64,000 nucleotides of DNA from Eremothecium cymbalariae DBVPG#7215 (GCF_000235365.1 NC_016454.1:434001-498000); one strand, 5' to 3'; positions 54,469 through 64,000 are shown, numbered from the stretch's first letter. A program made the numbers and translations. The notes: generated from the sequence alone by a model not told the origin.

Positions 54469-55482
54469 ATGTCAGCAAGTGCCCAGTTCTCATGGAAAGC
54501 TTTCCTCAATGATTGTAAGGCTTGTAGGTTCACGTATGGCAGAAATTCTAGTATGAATCCCCAACTATATGAGGCTGCATACAATAAAATGAAAATCCAC
54601 CAGACGTTTAAAGACAATTCTAAACTACAAGTTGTTGATATGTATTCAGGTCCAGGGGTTGGCGCCAAGGTTTTTAATGATATGGTTCAACCTCAAACAC
54701 ATATTCTAATGGAACCAAAAGCTGCATTTGCAAAAATCGCAGAAGATCATATTTCCGGTTCGGGAAGCATCAAGCTGTACAGAAAGGAGCCATATTTATG
54801 GGAATCGTTTATTTCTCTAACCAATGAGGATAAACTTATAGCTCCTGAAAAGCAATCGCTTGATCATATTCATGATAGCTTTCTAATCATGGGGAACTTG
54901 ACGGATAAGAGGGGCGAACAGTTGTACATGCAGTACCTGCAGTGTGTTGCGAACCGAAATTGGTTACAACGTTTTGGTTTGGTGAAAATGGTGCTGTGGG
55001 TGGGACAGTCAACGGCTGCTAAGCTGTTAGCGCCTGTGGGGTTTAGAGGTAGATCGAGATGTTCACTTATTACAGAAGCGGTAACTAAAACTAAATTAAT
55101 TGCAACAAGCGAAGAGAAGGCTTCGAAGCTGTTTCATAGCGATGTATTGGAGGAAAATGATCCAATCCTAATTAAAGAAGAAAAAGGCGATGTAGCTCTA
55201 TTGGAAGTTACTCCAGTAAAGCACGATCTGTCGCTGGATAGCTGGGATTACTGCGCTCAACGTTTGATGATTACCAAATCCCAACCATTGGAAAGTATTC
55301 TGGAGGTTTTGGGACATGGTGCAAAAGAATATTTGGTACCCAGACTAGATCCTAGGCTACTATCTATGAAGCCCATATGTATGACACCCGAAGATTTCTC
55401 TATTATAGCCCGAGAATTCGACACATGGCCATTTAAACCAACAACGTTGATTGACTTTTACGAAGTGGTGGATAGCCACTGA
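54469..55482 (+). CDS. MTF1: Mtf1, mitochondrial RNA polymerase specificity factor
   Basis: The 337-residue protein (S. cerevisiae 341) has the rRNA adenine dimethyltransferase fold that Mtf1 uses for promoter melting. Visible are the SAM-site region LQVVDMYSGPGVGAKVF, LMEPKAAF and the block LVKMVLWVGQSTAAKLLAPVGF. Mtf1 binds Rpo41 and opens mitochondrial promoters; it is nuclear-encoded and imported without a classical cleavable presequence. The end TLIDFYEVVDSH is compact. It lies 88 bp from the end of the next, convergent gene. The place before RRP5 matches YMR228W. Confidence 0.95.
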   Translation: MSASAQFSWKAFLNDCKACRFTYGRNSSMNPQLYEAAYNKMKIHQTFKDNSKLQVVDMYSGPGVGAKVFNDMVQPQTHILMEPKAAFAKIAEDHISGSGSIKLYRKEPYLWESFISLTNEDKLIAPEKQSLDHIHDSFLIMGNLTDKRGEQLYMQYLQCVANRNWLQRFGLVKMVLWVGQSTAAKLLAPVGFRGRSRCSLITEAVTKTKLIATSEEKASKLFHSDVLEENDPILIKEEKGDVALLEVTPVKHDLSLDSWDYCAQRLMITKSQPLESILEVLGHGAKEYLVPRLDPRLLSMKPICMTPEDFSIIAREFDTWPFKPTTLIDFYEVVDSH

Positions 55483-55570
55483 AACACCGTACACTTCACC
55501 ACATTCACTATCAATGGAAAATAAAAAAGCTCTACATATTTGTACACAATATAAAACTATTAAGCTTATT

Positions 55571-56770
55571 TTAATAGTCTAATCCTCTAGCCTGGTTTTC
55601 CTTGTAACCTTGTTCCTGCATTAGTTGTATGCATCTGTCTCTGGTTATCCATCCGAGACCAGGTACAAAAATTCGACGGAACGCCTTTCCATTGTGATCG
55701 TAAAGAGAAATGCGACTGAAGTCAACTGGTGGATTTGGTATTGGTGTTAAACATACTTGTGTTGGCACCATTGCCTTTTCCTCAATAGGTGATGGATGTG
55801 ACTTCCCGCGGTTCACGTAATCCCGCCATTTTTGAACGCCCTCCTTCGTAGTCATATCAAACACTAGTCCCTTCTCCTTACAGTTGATAATCACTCGGTT
55901 CTTACTCTGTGTGGCAACTAAACTGTTTTTTGGCAAACTTTGTAAACTTGGAAGATTGCCATGACTCTGTACAGTATGTTTTGCAATAGCCGCTGTCGTA
56001 TTATCCTCTGGAACTGTGTTCTCAGACTCTACCGCTGGCATGGCCCTTGGTTTTGCCTGAATGTCTACCTTTACCGGAGATTTCCTGTTCTTATGAACCT
56101 CACTTGGCTTCTTCTCCTTCTGATGCAATACATTTTGAGTTCTCTGCTTCTCCTCAGTCTTGGTTTCTGTTTGGGCTTGGGCTTGTGGCAGAGACTCATA
56201 ATCTTCAAGATCCTTGTGTTTGCTCAAGTAGCTCTCACTAAACAAATATCCTTGAAAACCCAAAATGCTGAGTACTACTAAAAACTTAAAAAACTCATAG
56301 GTCTTCTTAAAGATCCTTCCCAATAACAGTCGAGATCTCTGGCTGGCTGGCTTTACAATCCATTCAGGTGTGTATTGTGCACCTTTAATGCAATTCTCAA
56401 CACTCATTAAAACCTTGTCTTTTGACATGTCTTCATTAGAGTTAATTAAGTAACCCACATTAGAAATGCACTCCTTATATTGTTCGCCAGTATCCTTACC
56501 GAATCCAACGTGTGCTTCAAAAATAGTAGAACCACTGAATCCATCATAACAGTACTGCAAAGGCAACGACGTGCTTTTGATACATTCTCTCAAATCGTCA
56601 TACCCTAATGTGTTAATAGGTAACTGAAATTTAGGTAGAGAATGCGTTATGCTGCTTGGTGTCACAGTTTGATAATTGGATCTGATTAACCAAGATACTA
56701 TTATTCCACTTACAAATGAAACCGGGAGTAAATATAGGGAATGATTCCCTTTAGTTGGACTTGGGTGCAT
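55571..56770 (-). CDS. Unrecognised two-membrane-segment protein
   Basis: The 399-residue product begins MHPSPTKGNHSLYLLPVSFV and has a hydrophobic segment at about 11-27 and a second at about 168-186 (FFKFLVVLSILGFQGYLF). Between them are paired cysteines (RECIKS, LQYCYDG, YKECISN, VENCIKG), then after the second segment a Gln/Glu/Lys-rich stretch and a compact end (FSRISLYDHNGKAFRRIFVPGLGWITRDRCIQLMQEQGY). I do not recognise the family. S. cerevisiae has no gene between MTF1 and RRP5 that I know of. Four cysteines in the segment flanked by the membrane stretches could form disulfides in a lumen or intermembrane space (inference). It is convergent with MTF1. Confidence 0.75.
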   Translation of the reverse strand: MHPSPTKGNHSLYLLPVSFVSGIIVSWLIRSNYQTVTPSSITHSLPKFQLPINTLGYDDLRECIKSTSLPLQYCYDGFSGSTIFEAHVGFGKDTGEQYKECISNVGYLINSNEDMSKDKVLMSVENCIKGAQYTPEWIVKPASQRSRLLLGRIFKKTYEFFKFLVVLSILGFQGYLFSESYLSKHKDLEDYESLPQAQAQTETKTEEKQRTQNVLHQKEKKPSEVHKNRKSPVKVDIQAKPRAMPAVESENTVPEDNTTAAIAKHTVQSHGNLPSLQSLPKNSLVATQSKNRVIINCKEKGLVFDMTTKEGVQKWRDYVNRGKSHPSPIEEKAMVPTQVCLTPIPNPPVDFSRISLYDHNGKAFRRIFVPGLGWITRDRCIQLMQEQGYKENQARGLDY

Positions 56771-57172
56771 ATTGTTTGAAAATGCCTTTGTTTGGTGAAG
56801 TAAAATGTTTGAATAAACTGAAGTGGTTTTTATATTTTGTGTACTTCTGCCTTTTGTTGACAGACGTTACTTATTCCAACAAAGCTTGGCAGACTAACTG
56901 TCAACCGTCGACACAACGGTACATCCGTCCCGGACTTTGGTCATTGACACAAGAAGAATTTACGACAAACACTCTACAAAAGTACAAACTTTCAATTAAG
57001 GTTGAAATATTAATTATGTGTGACTTCTAGGTACAATGAATTGCTGTCCGCGTGACGAAACGAGACGTGGCTAACACTTTTGTAAGTATGGAAGGTGGAA
57101 GTTGTTGCAATATGATATGTGTGTAGTTTGGGAAAACTAGTATACAGATTGGAGTGGCTATGTATGAAGCGT
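56771..57172. other. Intergenic region with small plus-strand frame
   Basis: A 402-bp spacer upstream of the unrecognised gene and downstream of RRP5. An 83-codon plus-strand frame from the ATG at 56780 (MPLFGEVKCL, then a hydrophobic stretch WFLYFVYFCLLLTD) could code a small secreted or membrane protein, but has no support beyond being open. Confidence 0.4.
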
Positions 57173-60100
57173 TTATTCTTCTTCATGGGAAGACTGATGT
57201 TTTTGAACATATTCGGCTGCCTTAGCTTTGACGTATTCAGCGGTACGCTGGTCATCTTGAGATTCTTCAAACTGTAGCCATTTATTGAAAAAGAACTTGG
57301 CCTGTTTTCTAGAAATTTTCTTGGTGATGACACGTTCGAATAGGTTTTCGACCTTCTTCTTGTCTAGAAGCTTGATTTCTTGGTCGATGTAGACATTCCA
57401 TAGATCAATACGCTTTGGGGCATCTGCGAGTAACCCTTCGAATAGAGAGCGACCTTGTTCCGGCTCTCCCTTGCTAAATTCCAACTGGGCAACTTTTCTT
57501 ACAATCTCAATATGGTTACGTTTCGGTAGTACATTTAAGGCTTTAGCCAAAATGGCATGGGCTTCCTCTTTTCTACCTTGGACCAGCAAGAACTCACTCC
57601 ATGAGACCCAAATGGAGACCTTTTCAGAACCGAACTTCTTGGCTGTTGAGCTATATAGTTCATTGGCCTTATCGAACTTTTCACTCATTGTGTAAATGCT
57701 TATCAGCTTCATATGTATAGTGAATGACTCCATGTACTGACAGGCTCTTCTGAACATCCCTTCTAGAGTCTCTTCTGATCCGAAGGTATTTTCTAAATTC
57801 AAAATTGCAATCCATATATTCAACTTCTCTGCTTCTTCTCTAAAGTTAATTGTCTTTAATGCTCGTTCACCAAGTTCACGGGCTTTATCTACTTCACTTA
57901 ATTGCAATTGGAAAGCCATGTAGTTCATCCAAATTACAGAAGAGTTGGGGTTACCCATGATCAAACGTTCATAATCAGCAACAGATTCAGGGGCTCTCGT
58001 ATTAATGTCAATGGTCTTGTCCGCAGACACTTTGGTTTTCCTCTTGTTTCTCTTGGATTTTTTTGATGTAAAGTCCTCCTCTTCGTCACTTGATTCTTCT
58101 ACTTCTCCTGCTTGATCTAGAACGGACGCAGTCCAATCAAATGCAGCACTTAGTGACAATCCATCATTAGATGATGATATCACCTTTTTCGATAACTCCT
58201 GTTCTTCGGACTCATTTTCAGATTCGTTGTTGTAATCCACGCCCTCCATTACTTCATCTGCTTCGCTTTCAGGATCAGAAGGGATCATCTGTTCCTCCTC
58301 GACAACATCAGCTACCTCGTTCTTGAAGTAAGAAGCCTTTAGACCCAGGGAAATCTGCTTTTTTGTTGGGTTTGTTTTCAAGATAATAGCCTTCACTTTA
58401 TCACCTTCGCCAAATAAATTATGCAAATCTTCAACCTTAGCCTCAGAAACCTCTGACTTGTGAGCCAAACCAGTAACGTTCAATGTGTTCCCTAGCTTCA
58501 CAAAAACCCCGAAATCAGTCACATTCTTGACATAGCCTTCAAATATATCACCAACTTGAATATCATTGTAACCCTTTAAAATGTGCAAATCACCATTGAC
58601 TTCAGATTCCTTCATTGTTAATAAAATGTGGGAATTATCAGCGCAATTGACAACCTTTGCAGTAATTGGCTGCATTGGTCTATAAAACTTCTTCCATTCC
58701 TTGATATAGGCATCTGTCAACTTGCTTACCGGAACGAAAGCTTGGATTGATCTGCTCAGATATACAAAAATACCCTTTTCAGTTACTGTCTTAATGAATC
58801 CACGGACCACATCACCCCGCTTTAAATCAGTATGAGAAGTAATATCACGGTCCTTTGGCTTTCCACCACGTAAAGACAAATTAATTCTATTGTTTCCAAC
58901 ATCACAATCAACAACAGTTGCGGATACAATAGAACCAACTTTCCCCTCGAAAGCAGTTTCCAAGGATAGGGAATATTCATCCAAAGCATCGGTAACAAAT
59001 GCAACACCAGTGACTTTGTTTCCTAAGTCTAGTAGCAAGTAACTACTGCTAACTTTTACAACACGTGCAGGGAGAGTGGATCCTATTTCAACATCCTTGA
59101 TGACAGTGATGGAAGTTGATCTAGCAGAAACATTTACAGTGCGATGCTCACTATCCAAAGAAGTGACTTTGACCTTTAAGGCAGATCCCAATGGGAAAGT
59201 ATGGTCAATTTCAGATTTAAAGATATCACCTTCATCAGACAACTCAAAATTAGGTATTTTTGCCTTTAAAGATTGGGAGATGGTCAGCCAAACAAAATCT
59301 TTAGAAAAGTTGTTGACAAAACCGACCAAGGAATCACCAACTTTGACATCTTTAAAGCTCAAAATTCTGTGCTCATTGCTTAATACTGATTTCTTCGCAG
59401 ATAATTCCAGCACAGTGTTAATACCATTTCTATGAGAAACTGGTAAGAACTTATGTGTTTTGGCGTCATGGAATCCGATAACTCTTACATCAATAATATC
59501 TCCTTTCTTGAACGGAACCAATGGTGTAGAAATGTTCTCAATCTCCTCAAAGTTATCAAATATCTCAGAAACATCGATTCTGCCATGAAGGTTATCAGCT
59601 AAAACTACATTTAGTTGCGTCTTCTTAATGGAATTGATCCTCGCTTTAGTGAGTCTGCCAATGGTATATTCTGATAGATATTTAATGTTTTGATCAACAG
59701 GATTAAGCGCTCCGACAACTTTTGGCTCTTCCTTATTGGTAGAAAGCTTGGGTTCTTTCATTGTCAACAAAAATCTTTCGTTTTCTTCATCAATTCTTAG
59801 AAGGTAAACAGTGACCGACTGGTTGATATAGAACTTCTTAGAAATGCCAACATCTCTACTCTCAGTAGCGTAGCTAGGGAGAACCAAACCAACAAACTTG
59901 CCATGAAATGCAACAAAAATACCCTTCTCAGATATAGATTTGACATAACCATGCATAGGAGAATTCTTGTCTTTGTTCTTAATCTTTTCAAAGTTTAGAG
60001 GTAGTAGATCTTCTTCAGCATCCCTAATTAAAGATTTTTTGCAAGTCATATTAAAAACACGAGTCTTGGTGTCTTTGTCTGTCACTAAACCTCTTAAACC

Positions 60101-62317
60101 TGTACCAATTTTCAACTTCTTCAATAATGCTCTGTTTTGTTCTATCCTAGAATCTGATAAATGACCAACAAATATAACACCGCGCAACCCAGCATCGTTT
60201 GATTCGGCAACAATAGAGTCTTTGGTCTTTTCAACTATTGTAACGTCTATAATAGATCTACCAACAATCATTTTTTCAATTGCTTCCTGTTGTTGAGATG
60301 CCGCAGTTGAAGAAACTTTACAACTCACAATAATTCTTTGACGATCTTCATTACATTCAAGCACCTTAATCATGACAGTTTGACCTAATCTTAGATGATC
60401 CTGAGCTTTCTTTACAAAAGCTTCAGATATTTCACTGTTTGGCAAAAAAGCTTTTAAGTTGCCCAATAATGAGACAATGCACCCACCTGGCTTGAAACTT
60501 TCTACAGTTCCAAGAGTTTTACGGTCGTCTGCTTCTAGATTTTTGACATTTTCAAATGAAGAAATCAATTGAATGCTAGAATCATCGTACGAAACTAATG
60601 ATTTTTTTAAGGTGGCATATATACGACCCTTATGATCCACATTTAATACTCTAGCCTTGACTTGAGATCCTATTTTAAACTTCCTTTCCGGATACACCAA
60701 TCTCACATCTGATATATGTAGAGGAGGTACAAATGCCTTAAATTGACCGCCATACAAATTTAGCTCTATACCTTTATCAGAAACAGAGGTGATTTCACAT
60801 TTAGTTAGAATCTTCCCTATAGGGATATCTAATGACCTTAAGTAGTCAACCTCTAACATCTTTGGATCGGTAGTCAATTGATAATATGCATCAATAGTAT
60901 TATACCCTATAATCCTCGCCTTCATATTGCCTGCAGGTAAAACATCGCCAATTTTTGAAATATGCACTTGCCCAAGCCTGTCATCGGACAGCTTTATATA
61001 AAAATATTGCTGGTCTCGGGTCTCAACCATACAGGAATCTAACAAATAACCGACGGAAAAGGCCTGCAGTGCCTCATGCTCTAGCAATGTATCATTCAAT
61101 GATAAAACATGTGGTAACGTAGAAACAAGGATTGTCTTGTTGCCGTTTTTAGTAGTTAAAGTTGCAATAATTCTGCACTTTATGTTATTTCCAACGGGAT
61201 ACTTATTTTTTATAATATCTGTGGAAAAACACTGCAACTGAGAAATGCCCAGGAAACCATCAACTAAACCAAATGCTTTACCAACAATACCATGATTTGT
61301 AATTTTTTGGCATAAAAAGTCAACAGTTTGGCCAGGAATCACAGCATCAACTGATGATATCTGAGATACCTTACACTTCTTCGATGCAAAATCAAAGTTA
61401 ACGGTAACTGTTCTTCCGCTTCTCTTTACAATATTAGCTAAAAAGACTGACCCTGCTAAAAGTTCATTAGAACCAGGAAAATCCTTTTTGGAGATGAAAC
61501 CTGTAATATTTTTGATACCAAGATCTAGAATAGCACCATGATCTTCTATGCTTTTAACAGAGCATTGGATAGTTGAGTTTTTAGACAAGTCCTCGTCTTC
61601 TAATTGATTGACCTTGGGTGGCTCAATCGACAACTCAATTCTGTGTTTCTTCTTATGTTGTGGGTCTAAAGCTGTATTTTTTTGAACATAACATCTCAAC
61701 CACTGGCCCACTGTAAAGTAGTTCTGTAGATTAGGCAGTTCCGCCGTTGGTCTATTGTTCTCATTTTTTCGTTCATCGGAGGAGTCGTATTCACCATCCT
61801 CGTCTTCACTGTCTGAGCCACTTTCCATAGCATCATCCAATTCCTCCAAAATTGAACTAAACCGATCAGAAATATTAGTTAACGGAACATAACCTCTTAG
61901 ATTATCCGTGAATGCAACACAGATATCCATCTTGCTAATAGAACAAACTTGCCCCAGCACAAGAGTTCCAGGGGTTAAAGCCCTAAAGGAGACATGCTCA
62001 ATAATATCAGTTGTATCTTCAGATCCCTTAACATTACCGGCTCCTTCCTTCATCGAACCACTGGAATTCTTCTTCTTCTTTTTGGGTCTTCCCTCCATCT
62101 TTGAAGATTCCTCAACACCAAATAACACATCACGAGCTGCTTCGTTAGCAACTTGCTTTAATTCCAACGGTGTTAGTACCGAAGCTCCACCTCTTGGAAA
62201 TGCTATTTCTTCAGTACTTTTCAGTAAGGTTGACTGCTCAACCTGCTGCGTAGAACCTTGTCCGTCCAAGGGGGGTTCAACTTCCCTCTTTCTCTTATTA
62301 ATACCTTCTGCCGCCAT
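57173..62317 (-). CDS. RRP5: Rrp5, S1-repeat pre-rRNA processing factor
   Basis: The 1714-residue protein (S. cerevisiae 1729) has about a dozen S1 RNA-binding repeats across its first 1300 residues, seen as repeated GTLVLGQVCSISKMDI, GxVKSISEKGIFVAF and GDIFEGYVKNVTDFGVFVKL patterns. A Ser/Glu-rich linker with KKSKRNKRKTKVS precedes HAT/TPR-like helical repeats (NSSVIWMNYMAFQLQ, KVSIWVSWSEFLL, RIDLWNVYIDQEI, KFFFNKWLQFEE). Rrp5 joins both pre-40S and pre-60S processing in the nucleolus and is essential. The N-terminal repeats serve ITS1 and the C-terminal repeats 18S formation. The promoter carries PAC/RRPE-like sites. It is divergent from YPK9. Confidence 0.97.
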   Translation of the reverse strand: MAAEGINKRKREVEPPLDGQGSTQQVEQSTLLKSTEEIAFPRGGASVLTPLELKQVANEAARDVLFGVEESSKMEGRPKKKKKNSSGSMKEGAGNVKGSEDTTDIIEHVSFRALTPGTLVLGQVCSISKMDICVAFTDNLRGYVPLTNISDRFSSILEELDDAMESGSDSEDEDGEYDSSDERKNENNRPTAELPNLQNYFTVGQWLRCYVQKNTALDPQHKKKHRIELSIEPPKVNQLEDEDLSKNSTIQCSVKSIEDHGAILDLGIKNITGFISKKDFPGSNELLAGSVFLANIVKRSGRTVTVNFDFASKKCKVSQISSVDAVIPGQTVDFLCQKITNHGIVGKAFGLVDGFLGISQLQCFSTDIIKNKYPVGNNIKCRIIATLTTKNGNKTILVSTLPHVLSLNDTLLEHEALQAFSVGYLLDSCMVETRDQQYFYIKLSDDRLGQVHISKIGDVLPAGNMKARIIGYNTIDAYYQLTTDPKMLEVDYLRSLDIPIGKILTKCEITSVSDKGIELNLYGGQFKAFVPPLHISDVRLVYPERKFKIGSQVKARVLNVDHKGRIYATLKKSLVSYDDSSIQLISSFENVKNLEADDRKTLGTVESFKPGGCIVSLLGNLKAFLPNSEISEAFVKKAQDHLRLGQTVMIKVLECNEDRQRIIVSCKVSSTAASQQQEAIEKMIVGRSIIDVTIVEKTKDSIVAESNDAGLRGVIFVGHLSDSRIEQNRALLKKLKIGTGLRGLVTDKDTKTRVFNMTCKKSLIRDAEEDLLPLNFEKIKNKDKNSPMHGYVKSISEKGIFVAFHGKFVGLVLPSYATESRDVGISKKFYINQSVTVYLLRIDEENERFLLTMKEPKLSTNKEEPKVVGALNPVDQNIKYLSEYTIGRLTKARINSIKKTQLNVVLADNLHGRIDVSEIFDNFEEIENISTPLVPFKKGDIIDVRVIGFHDAKTHKFLPVSHRNGINTVLELSAKKSVLSNEHRILSFKDVKVGDSLVGFVNNFSKDFVWLTISQSLKAKIPNFELSDEGDIFKSEIDHTFPLGSALKVKVTSLDSEHRTVNVSARSTSITVIKDVEIGSTLPARVVKVSSSYLLLDLGNKVTGVAFVTDALDEYSLSLETAFEGKVGSIVSATVVDCDVGNNRINLSLRGGKPKDRDITSHTDLKRGDVVRGFIKTVTEKGIFVYLSRSIQAFVPVSKLTDAYIKEWKKFYRPMQPITAKVVNCADNSHILLTMKESEVNGDLHILKGYNDIQVGDIFEGYVKNVTDFGVFVKLGNTLNVTGLAHKSEVSEAKVEDLHNLFGEGDKVKAIILKTNPTKKQISLGLKASYFKNEVADVVEEEQMIPSDPESEADEVMEGVDYNNESENESEEQELSKKVISSSNDGLSLSAAFDWTASVLDQAGEVEESSDEEEDFTSKKSKRNKRKTKVSADKTIDINTRAPESVADYERLIMGNPNSSVIWMNYMAFQLQLSEVDKARELGERALKTINFREEAEKLNIWIAILNLENTFGSEETLEGMFRRACQYMESFTIHMKLISIYTMSEKFDKANELYSSTAKKFGSEKVSIWVSWSEFLLVQGRKEEAHAILAKALNVLPKRNHIEIVRKVAQLEFSKGEPEQGRSLFEGLLADAPKRIDLWNVYIDQEIKLLDKKKVENLFERVITKKISRKQAKFFFNKWLQFEESQDDQRTAEYVKAKAAEYVQKHQSSHEEE

Positions 62318-62484
62318 GTTGAAGGTCCCGCTCTCTCTCTGTATACTACTTTAAAATTAGGCGTCTGAATATTATCTATTATAGTTCCTATTTCGACGTT
62401 CAGATGTTATCTAAATAAATAACTAATACAACACTTCAATCCTGATGGGGCACCTGAGTATTTTAGAACCAAAATAACTCTCTT

Positions 62485-62550
62485 CTCATCATCTCATCTC
62501 TTCAACATCTACATCAAATTTCATGTATAGATGTTGAAAAAAAATTTTCC
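62485..62550 (-). promoter_or_regulatory. PAC- and RRPE-like elements upstream of RRP5
   Basis: Two GATGAG cores on the minus strand (62485-62490 and 62493-62498) and a GAAAATTTTTTTTC-type RRPE at about 62536-62550 lie 168-233 bp upstream of the RRP5 start. The combination fits a ribosome-biogenesis gene. Confidence 0.6.
62501..62538. repeat. Inverted repeat with 11-bp arms in the RRP5 promoter
   Basis: TTCAACATCTA at 62501-62511 is the exact reverse complement of TAGATGTTGAA at 62528-62538, with a 16-base spacer. It overlaps the space between the PAC-like and RRPE-like elements. Confidence 0.75.
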
Positions 62551-62955
62551 ACGAAATAGAAAAAAGAAATCCTTGCTTACATTATCGAGGTGATTTTATC
62601 GAACCTTAAAATGAACTACAAAATGCTGCAACTATATAGAAAAAACTAAGTTGGAACGATTCTCCTCGAGCAAATTGAATATTAAGTCCTTTAGGTTTAT
62701 AGATAATTGGGTTTCAGCCACTCTTGGTAAAGTTTTTTTGCTTTACCGCTCATCTGTATATTTTATTTCTTGGGAGGATGTTGTATTTCGTATCTGTAAA
62801 ATAACTTATAGCCACAAAGAAGAAAATCTATAAACAAATATTGAGCTTGGATGACTGGGTTAATTGCATCAAGGTTATTAGGCATCATCACAATGAAGGA
62901 TTTACTATAGTATGCTAATAGATGTTGAAGGATTGTTTTAATTGCAAGTTTTGTT

Positions 62956-62961
62956 CACGTG
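62956..62961. promoter_or_regulatory. CACGTG E-box upstream of YPK9
   Basis: GGTCACGTGAAC read on the minus strand matches RTCACRTG of Cbf1. It lies 68 bp before the YPK9 ATG at 63029. Only the short motif supports it. Confidence 0.4.
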
Positions 62962-63028
62962 ACCAGAAATAACATTTATCTCAAAAGTAAAACCTATATT
63001 TTGTCCATACCACTTCTTCTATCTCGTA

Positions 63029-64000
63029 ATGATTCTATCACAAAATCGTATAGCGAAGTCGAGAATGTCATTTAACGTACGGAAGAGCAGTACATGTGGT
63101 ATGAATAATGACAGGCCAAGGCCTTCGTTTTCTTCGTCGAAGACATCATTGAGCTCTATTACTGCAGCCTCTTCGACAGTTTTAGAACGGCAGAATACGG
63201 AAGCGTATGCCGGTGCTACATTTGAAACTGTTCCTAGTTCCGTTGTCTCATTCCATCACCCACACTCGTACAGGTCCACGGCTTTGGGGAGTGTTGATTC
63301 GTTGGCGAGGAGCAGGAGGAACACTGGCTCTGATTCTTTAGCTTTGACGCCTCTCCATTCAAGGACTTCCGAACAATCACGAACTCCTTCTAGAATTCCA
63401 CATTTTAGGTTTTTTACTGAGGAACAACTTGAGAATGCTCAAGGGGCAGCTTCTACATTAGGTTATACAGACTACGATACAGATTGGGATGCGATCCCGG
63501 CGTATGAACAATACCGACTACATGCTCAACCAAGATCCTCAATTTCCTCATTTCGGAACACAAGTGACCAAGCAGCAGGATCTGTTCTTTCATCAACAAG
63601 AGGAAGGTCTTCTATCTCTTGTGCTGTAGATCAAAGTGGAGGAAGGCCCTCTCAAGATAGTTTTTCTCGTTCATCACAAAGCTCGTCTCAATACTCATTT
63701 AGAGCGAGGATCCCTGTTGAGGTTGAGGAAGCAGCAGGTAGTTCCCATTTGACAGGCGATACCATATCTGATCACTACAGTGATGGTGATACTGATCTTC
63801 AATTATTGGCTGATGAGGATGGTTCCAATATAATAGAATCTTCTGAAACTCAGAATGGTCCAAACAAAAAATCTTGCCACACGGAGTATCTAAAACCGCA
63901 GTATCATGAAAGATTTTACCCCCAGCATAATCCACATTTACATTTCCAACGATTTTACATAGCCGAGGAAGATTTTGTTATAGGTATTGCAGGTTTCAAA
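63029..64000 (+). CDS. YPK9: Ypk9, vacuolar P5-type ATPase (N-terminal part; cut by window edge)
   Basis: The first 324 codons are open from the ATG at 63029 to the window edge, with no stop. The N-terminal disordered region has the family block YAGATFETVPSSVVSFHHPHS, then HFRFFTEEQLENA and YTDYDTDWDAIPAYEQY, and near the edge EYLKPQYHERFYPQHNPHLH and FYIAEEDFVIGIAGFK just before the first membrane span of the P5 ATPase. Ypk9 (human ATP13A2 family) is a vacuolar transporter of polyamines. A later ATG (MSFNVR, 63065) is also possible. The catalytic DKTGT motif is outside the window. It lies divergent from RRP5; in S. cerevisiae it is YOR291W, next to SNF2. Confidence 0.95.
   Translation, partial: MILSQNRIAKSRMSFNVRKSSTCGMNNDRPRPSFSSSKTSLSSITAASSTVLERQNTEAYAGATFETVPSSVVSFHHPHSYRSTALGSVDSLARSRRNTGSDSLALTPLHSRTSEQSRTPSRIPHFRFFTEEQLENAQGAASTLGYTDYDTDWDAIPAYEQYRLHAQPRSSISSFRNTSDQAAGSVLSSTRGRSSISCAVDQSGGRPSQDSFSRSSQSSSQYSFRARIPVEVEEAAGSSHLTGDTISDHYSDGDTDLQLLADEDGSNIIESSETQNGPNKKSCHTEYLKPQYHERFYPQHNPHLHFQRFYIAEEDFVIGIAGFK

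Larger units (their letters stand above)
62318..63028. other. Divergent intergenic region RRP5/YPK9
   Basis: A 711-bp region holding the RRP5 promoter elements, an 11-bp inverted repeat at 62501-62538 and a CACGTG site near YPK9. A short plus-strand frame at 62651-62833 is not convincing. No RNA gene seen. Confidence 0.5.

Noticed and set aside
62651..62833. 60-codon frame between RRP5 and YPK9
   Set aside because: It has no ATG start (TTG) and no protein-like conservation cue.

Overview
The window is nuclear DNA of a budding yeast of the family Saccharomycetaceae. Genes are dense and mostly intronless. The two introns found have yeast-type signals (GTATGT or GTATGG donor, TACTAAC branch site). 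Nearly every protein is recognisable as the counterpart of a Saccharomyces cerevisiae protein. Gene order is the main lineage clue. Neighbours that in S. cerevisiae sit on two separate blocks (chromosome XIII, about YMR212-YMR229, and chromosome XV, about YOR275-YOR291) are interleaved here in one run, with single copies of S. cerevisiae duplicate pairs such as FSH2/FSH3. That is expected of a species that split off before the whole-genome duplication (Eremothecium, Lachancea, Kluyveromyces, Torulaspora or Zygosaccharomyces type). I cannot name the genus from sequence alone.

Layout. 1-6.2 kb: RIM20 (cut by the window edge), EFR3, CEF1, CAF20. 6.6-19.9 kb: SCJ1, GAS3, SKY1, an RRM/SR-type protein gene with no neighbour counterpart that I know of in S. 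cerevisiae, GUA1, HEM4. 20-30.8 kb: TRS130, ESC1, ERG8, a probable RFM1. 32.5-39.9 kb: an FSH-type serine hydrolase, UBP8, PLP2, MRE11, a YOR283W-type phosphatase. 40.3-45.7 kb: two rhodanese genes in tandem (RDL1, RDL2), RRP36, the spliced MRPL44, MPD1, a YOR289W-type AMMECR1 protein. 46.2-57 kb: SNF2 (with an intron near its start that S. cerevisiae SNF2 lacks), TAF7, MTF1, and an unrecognised two-membrane-segment protein. 57-64 kb: RRP5 and the 5' part of YPK9. No tRNA, rRNA, transposon, centromere or CRISPR-like array was recognised.

The genes are housekeeping and do not form one system, but there are functional clusters: transcription co-activators (SNF2, TAF7, UBP8), ribosome and mitoribosome production (RRP5, RRP36, MRPL44, and MTF1 for mitochondrial transcription), ER folding (SCJ1, MPD1), RNA processing (CEF1, and SKY1 beside an SR-type protein). 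RRP36, RRP5 and, unexpectedly, MTF1 carry PAC/RRPE-like promoter elements of the ribosome-biogenesis regulon.

The most notable observations are the SNF2 intron, a perfect 41-bp hairpin in the SR-protein/GUA1 promoter region, the SR-type gene next to the SR-protein kinase, an NDEL rather than HDEL end on SCJ1, a protein-like reading frame without a start codon near 8.1-8.35 kb, the MTF1 promoter, and two long intergenic stretches (10.2-11.7 and 30.8-32.5 kb) with no recognised content. I see no clear new multi-gene system.
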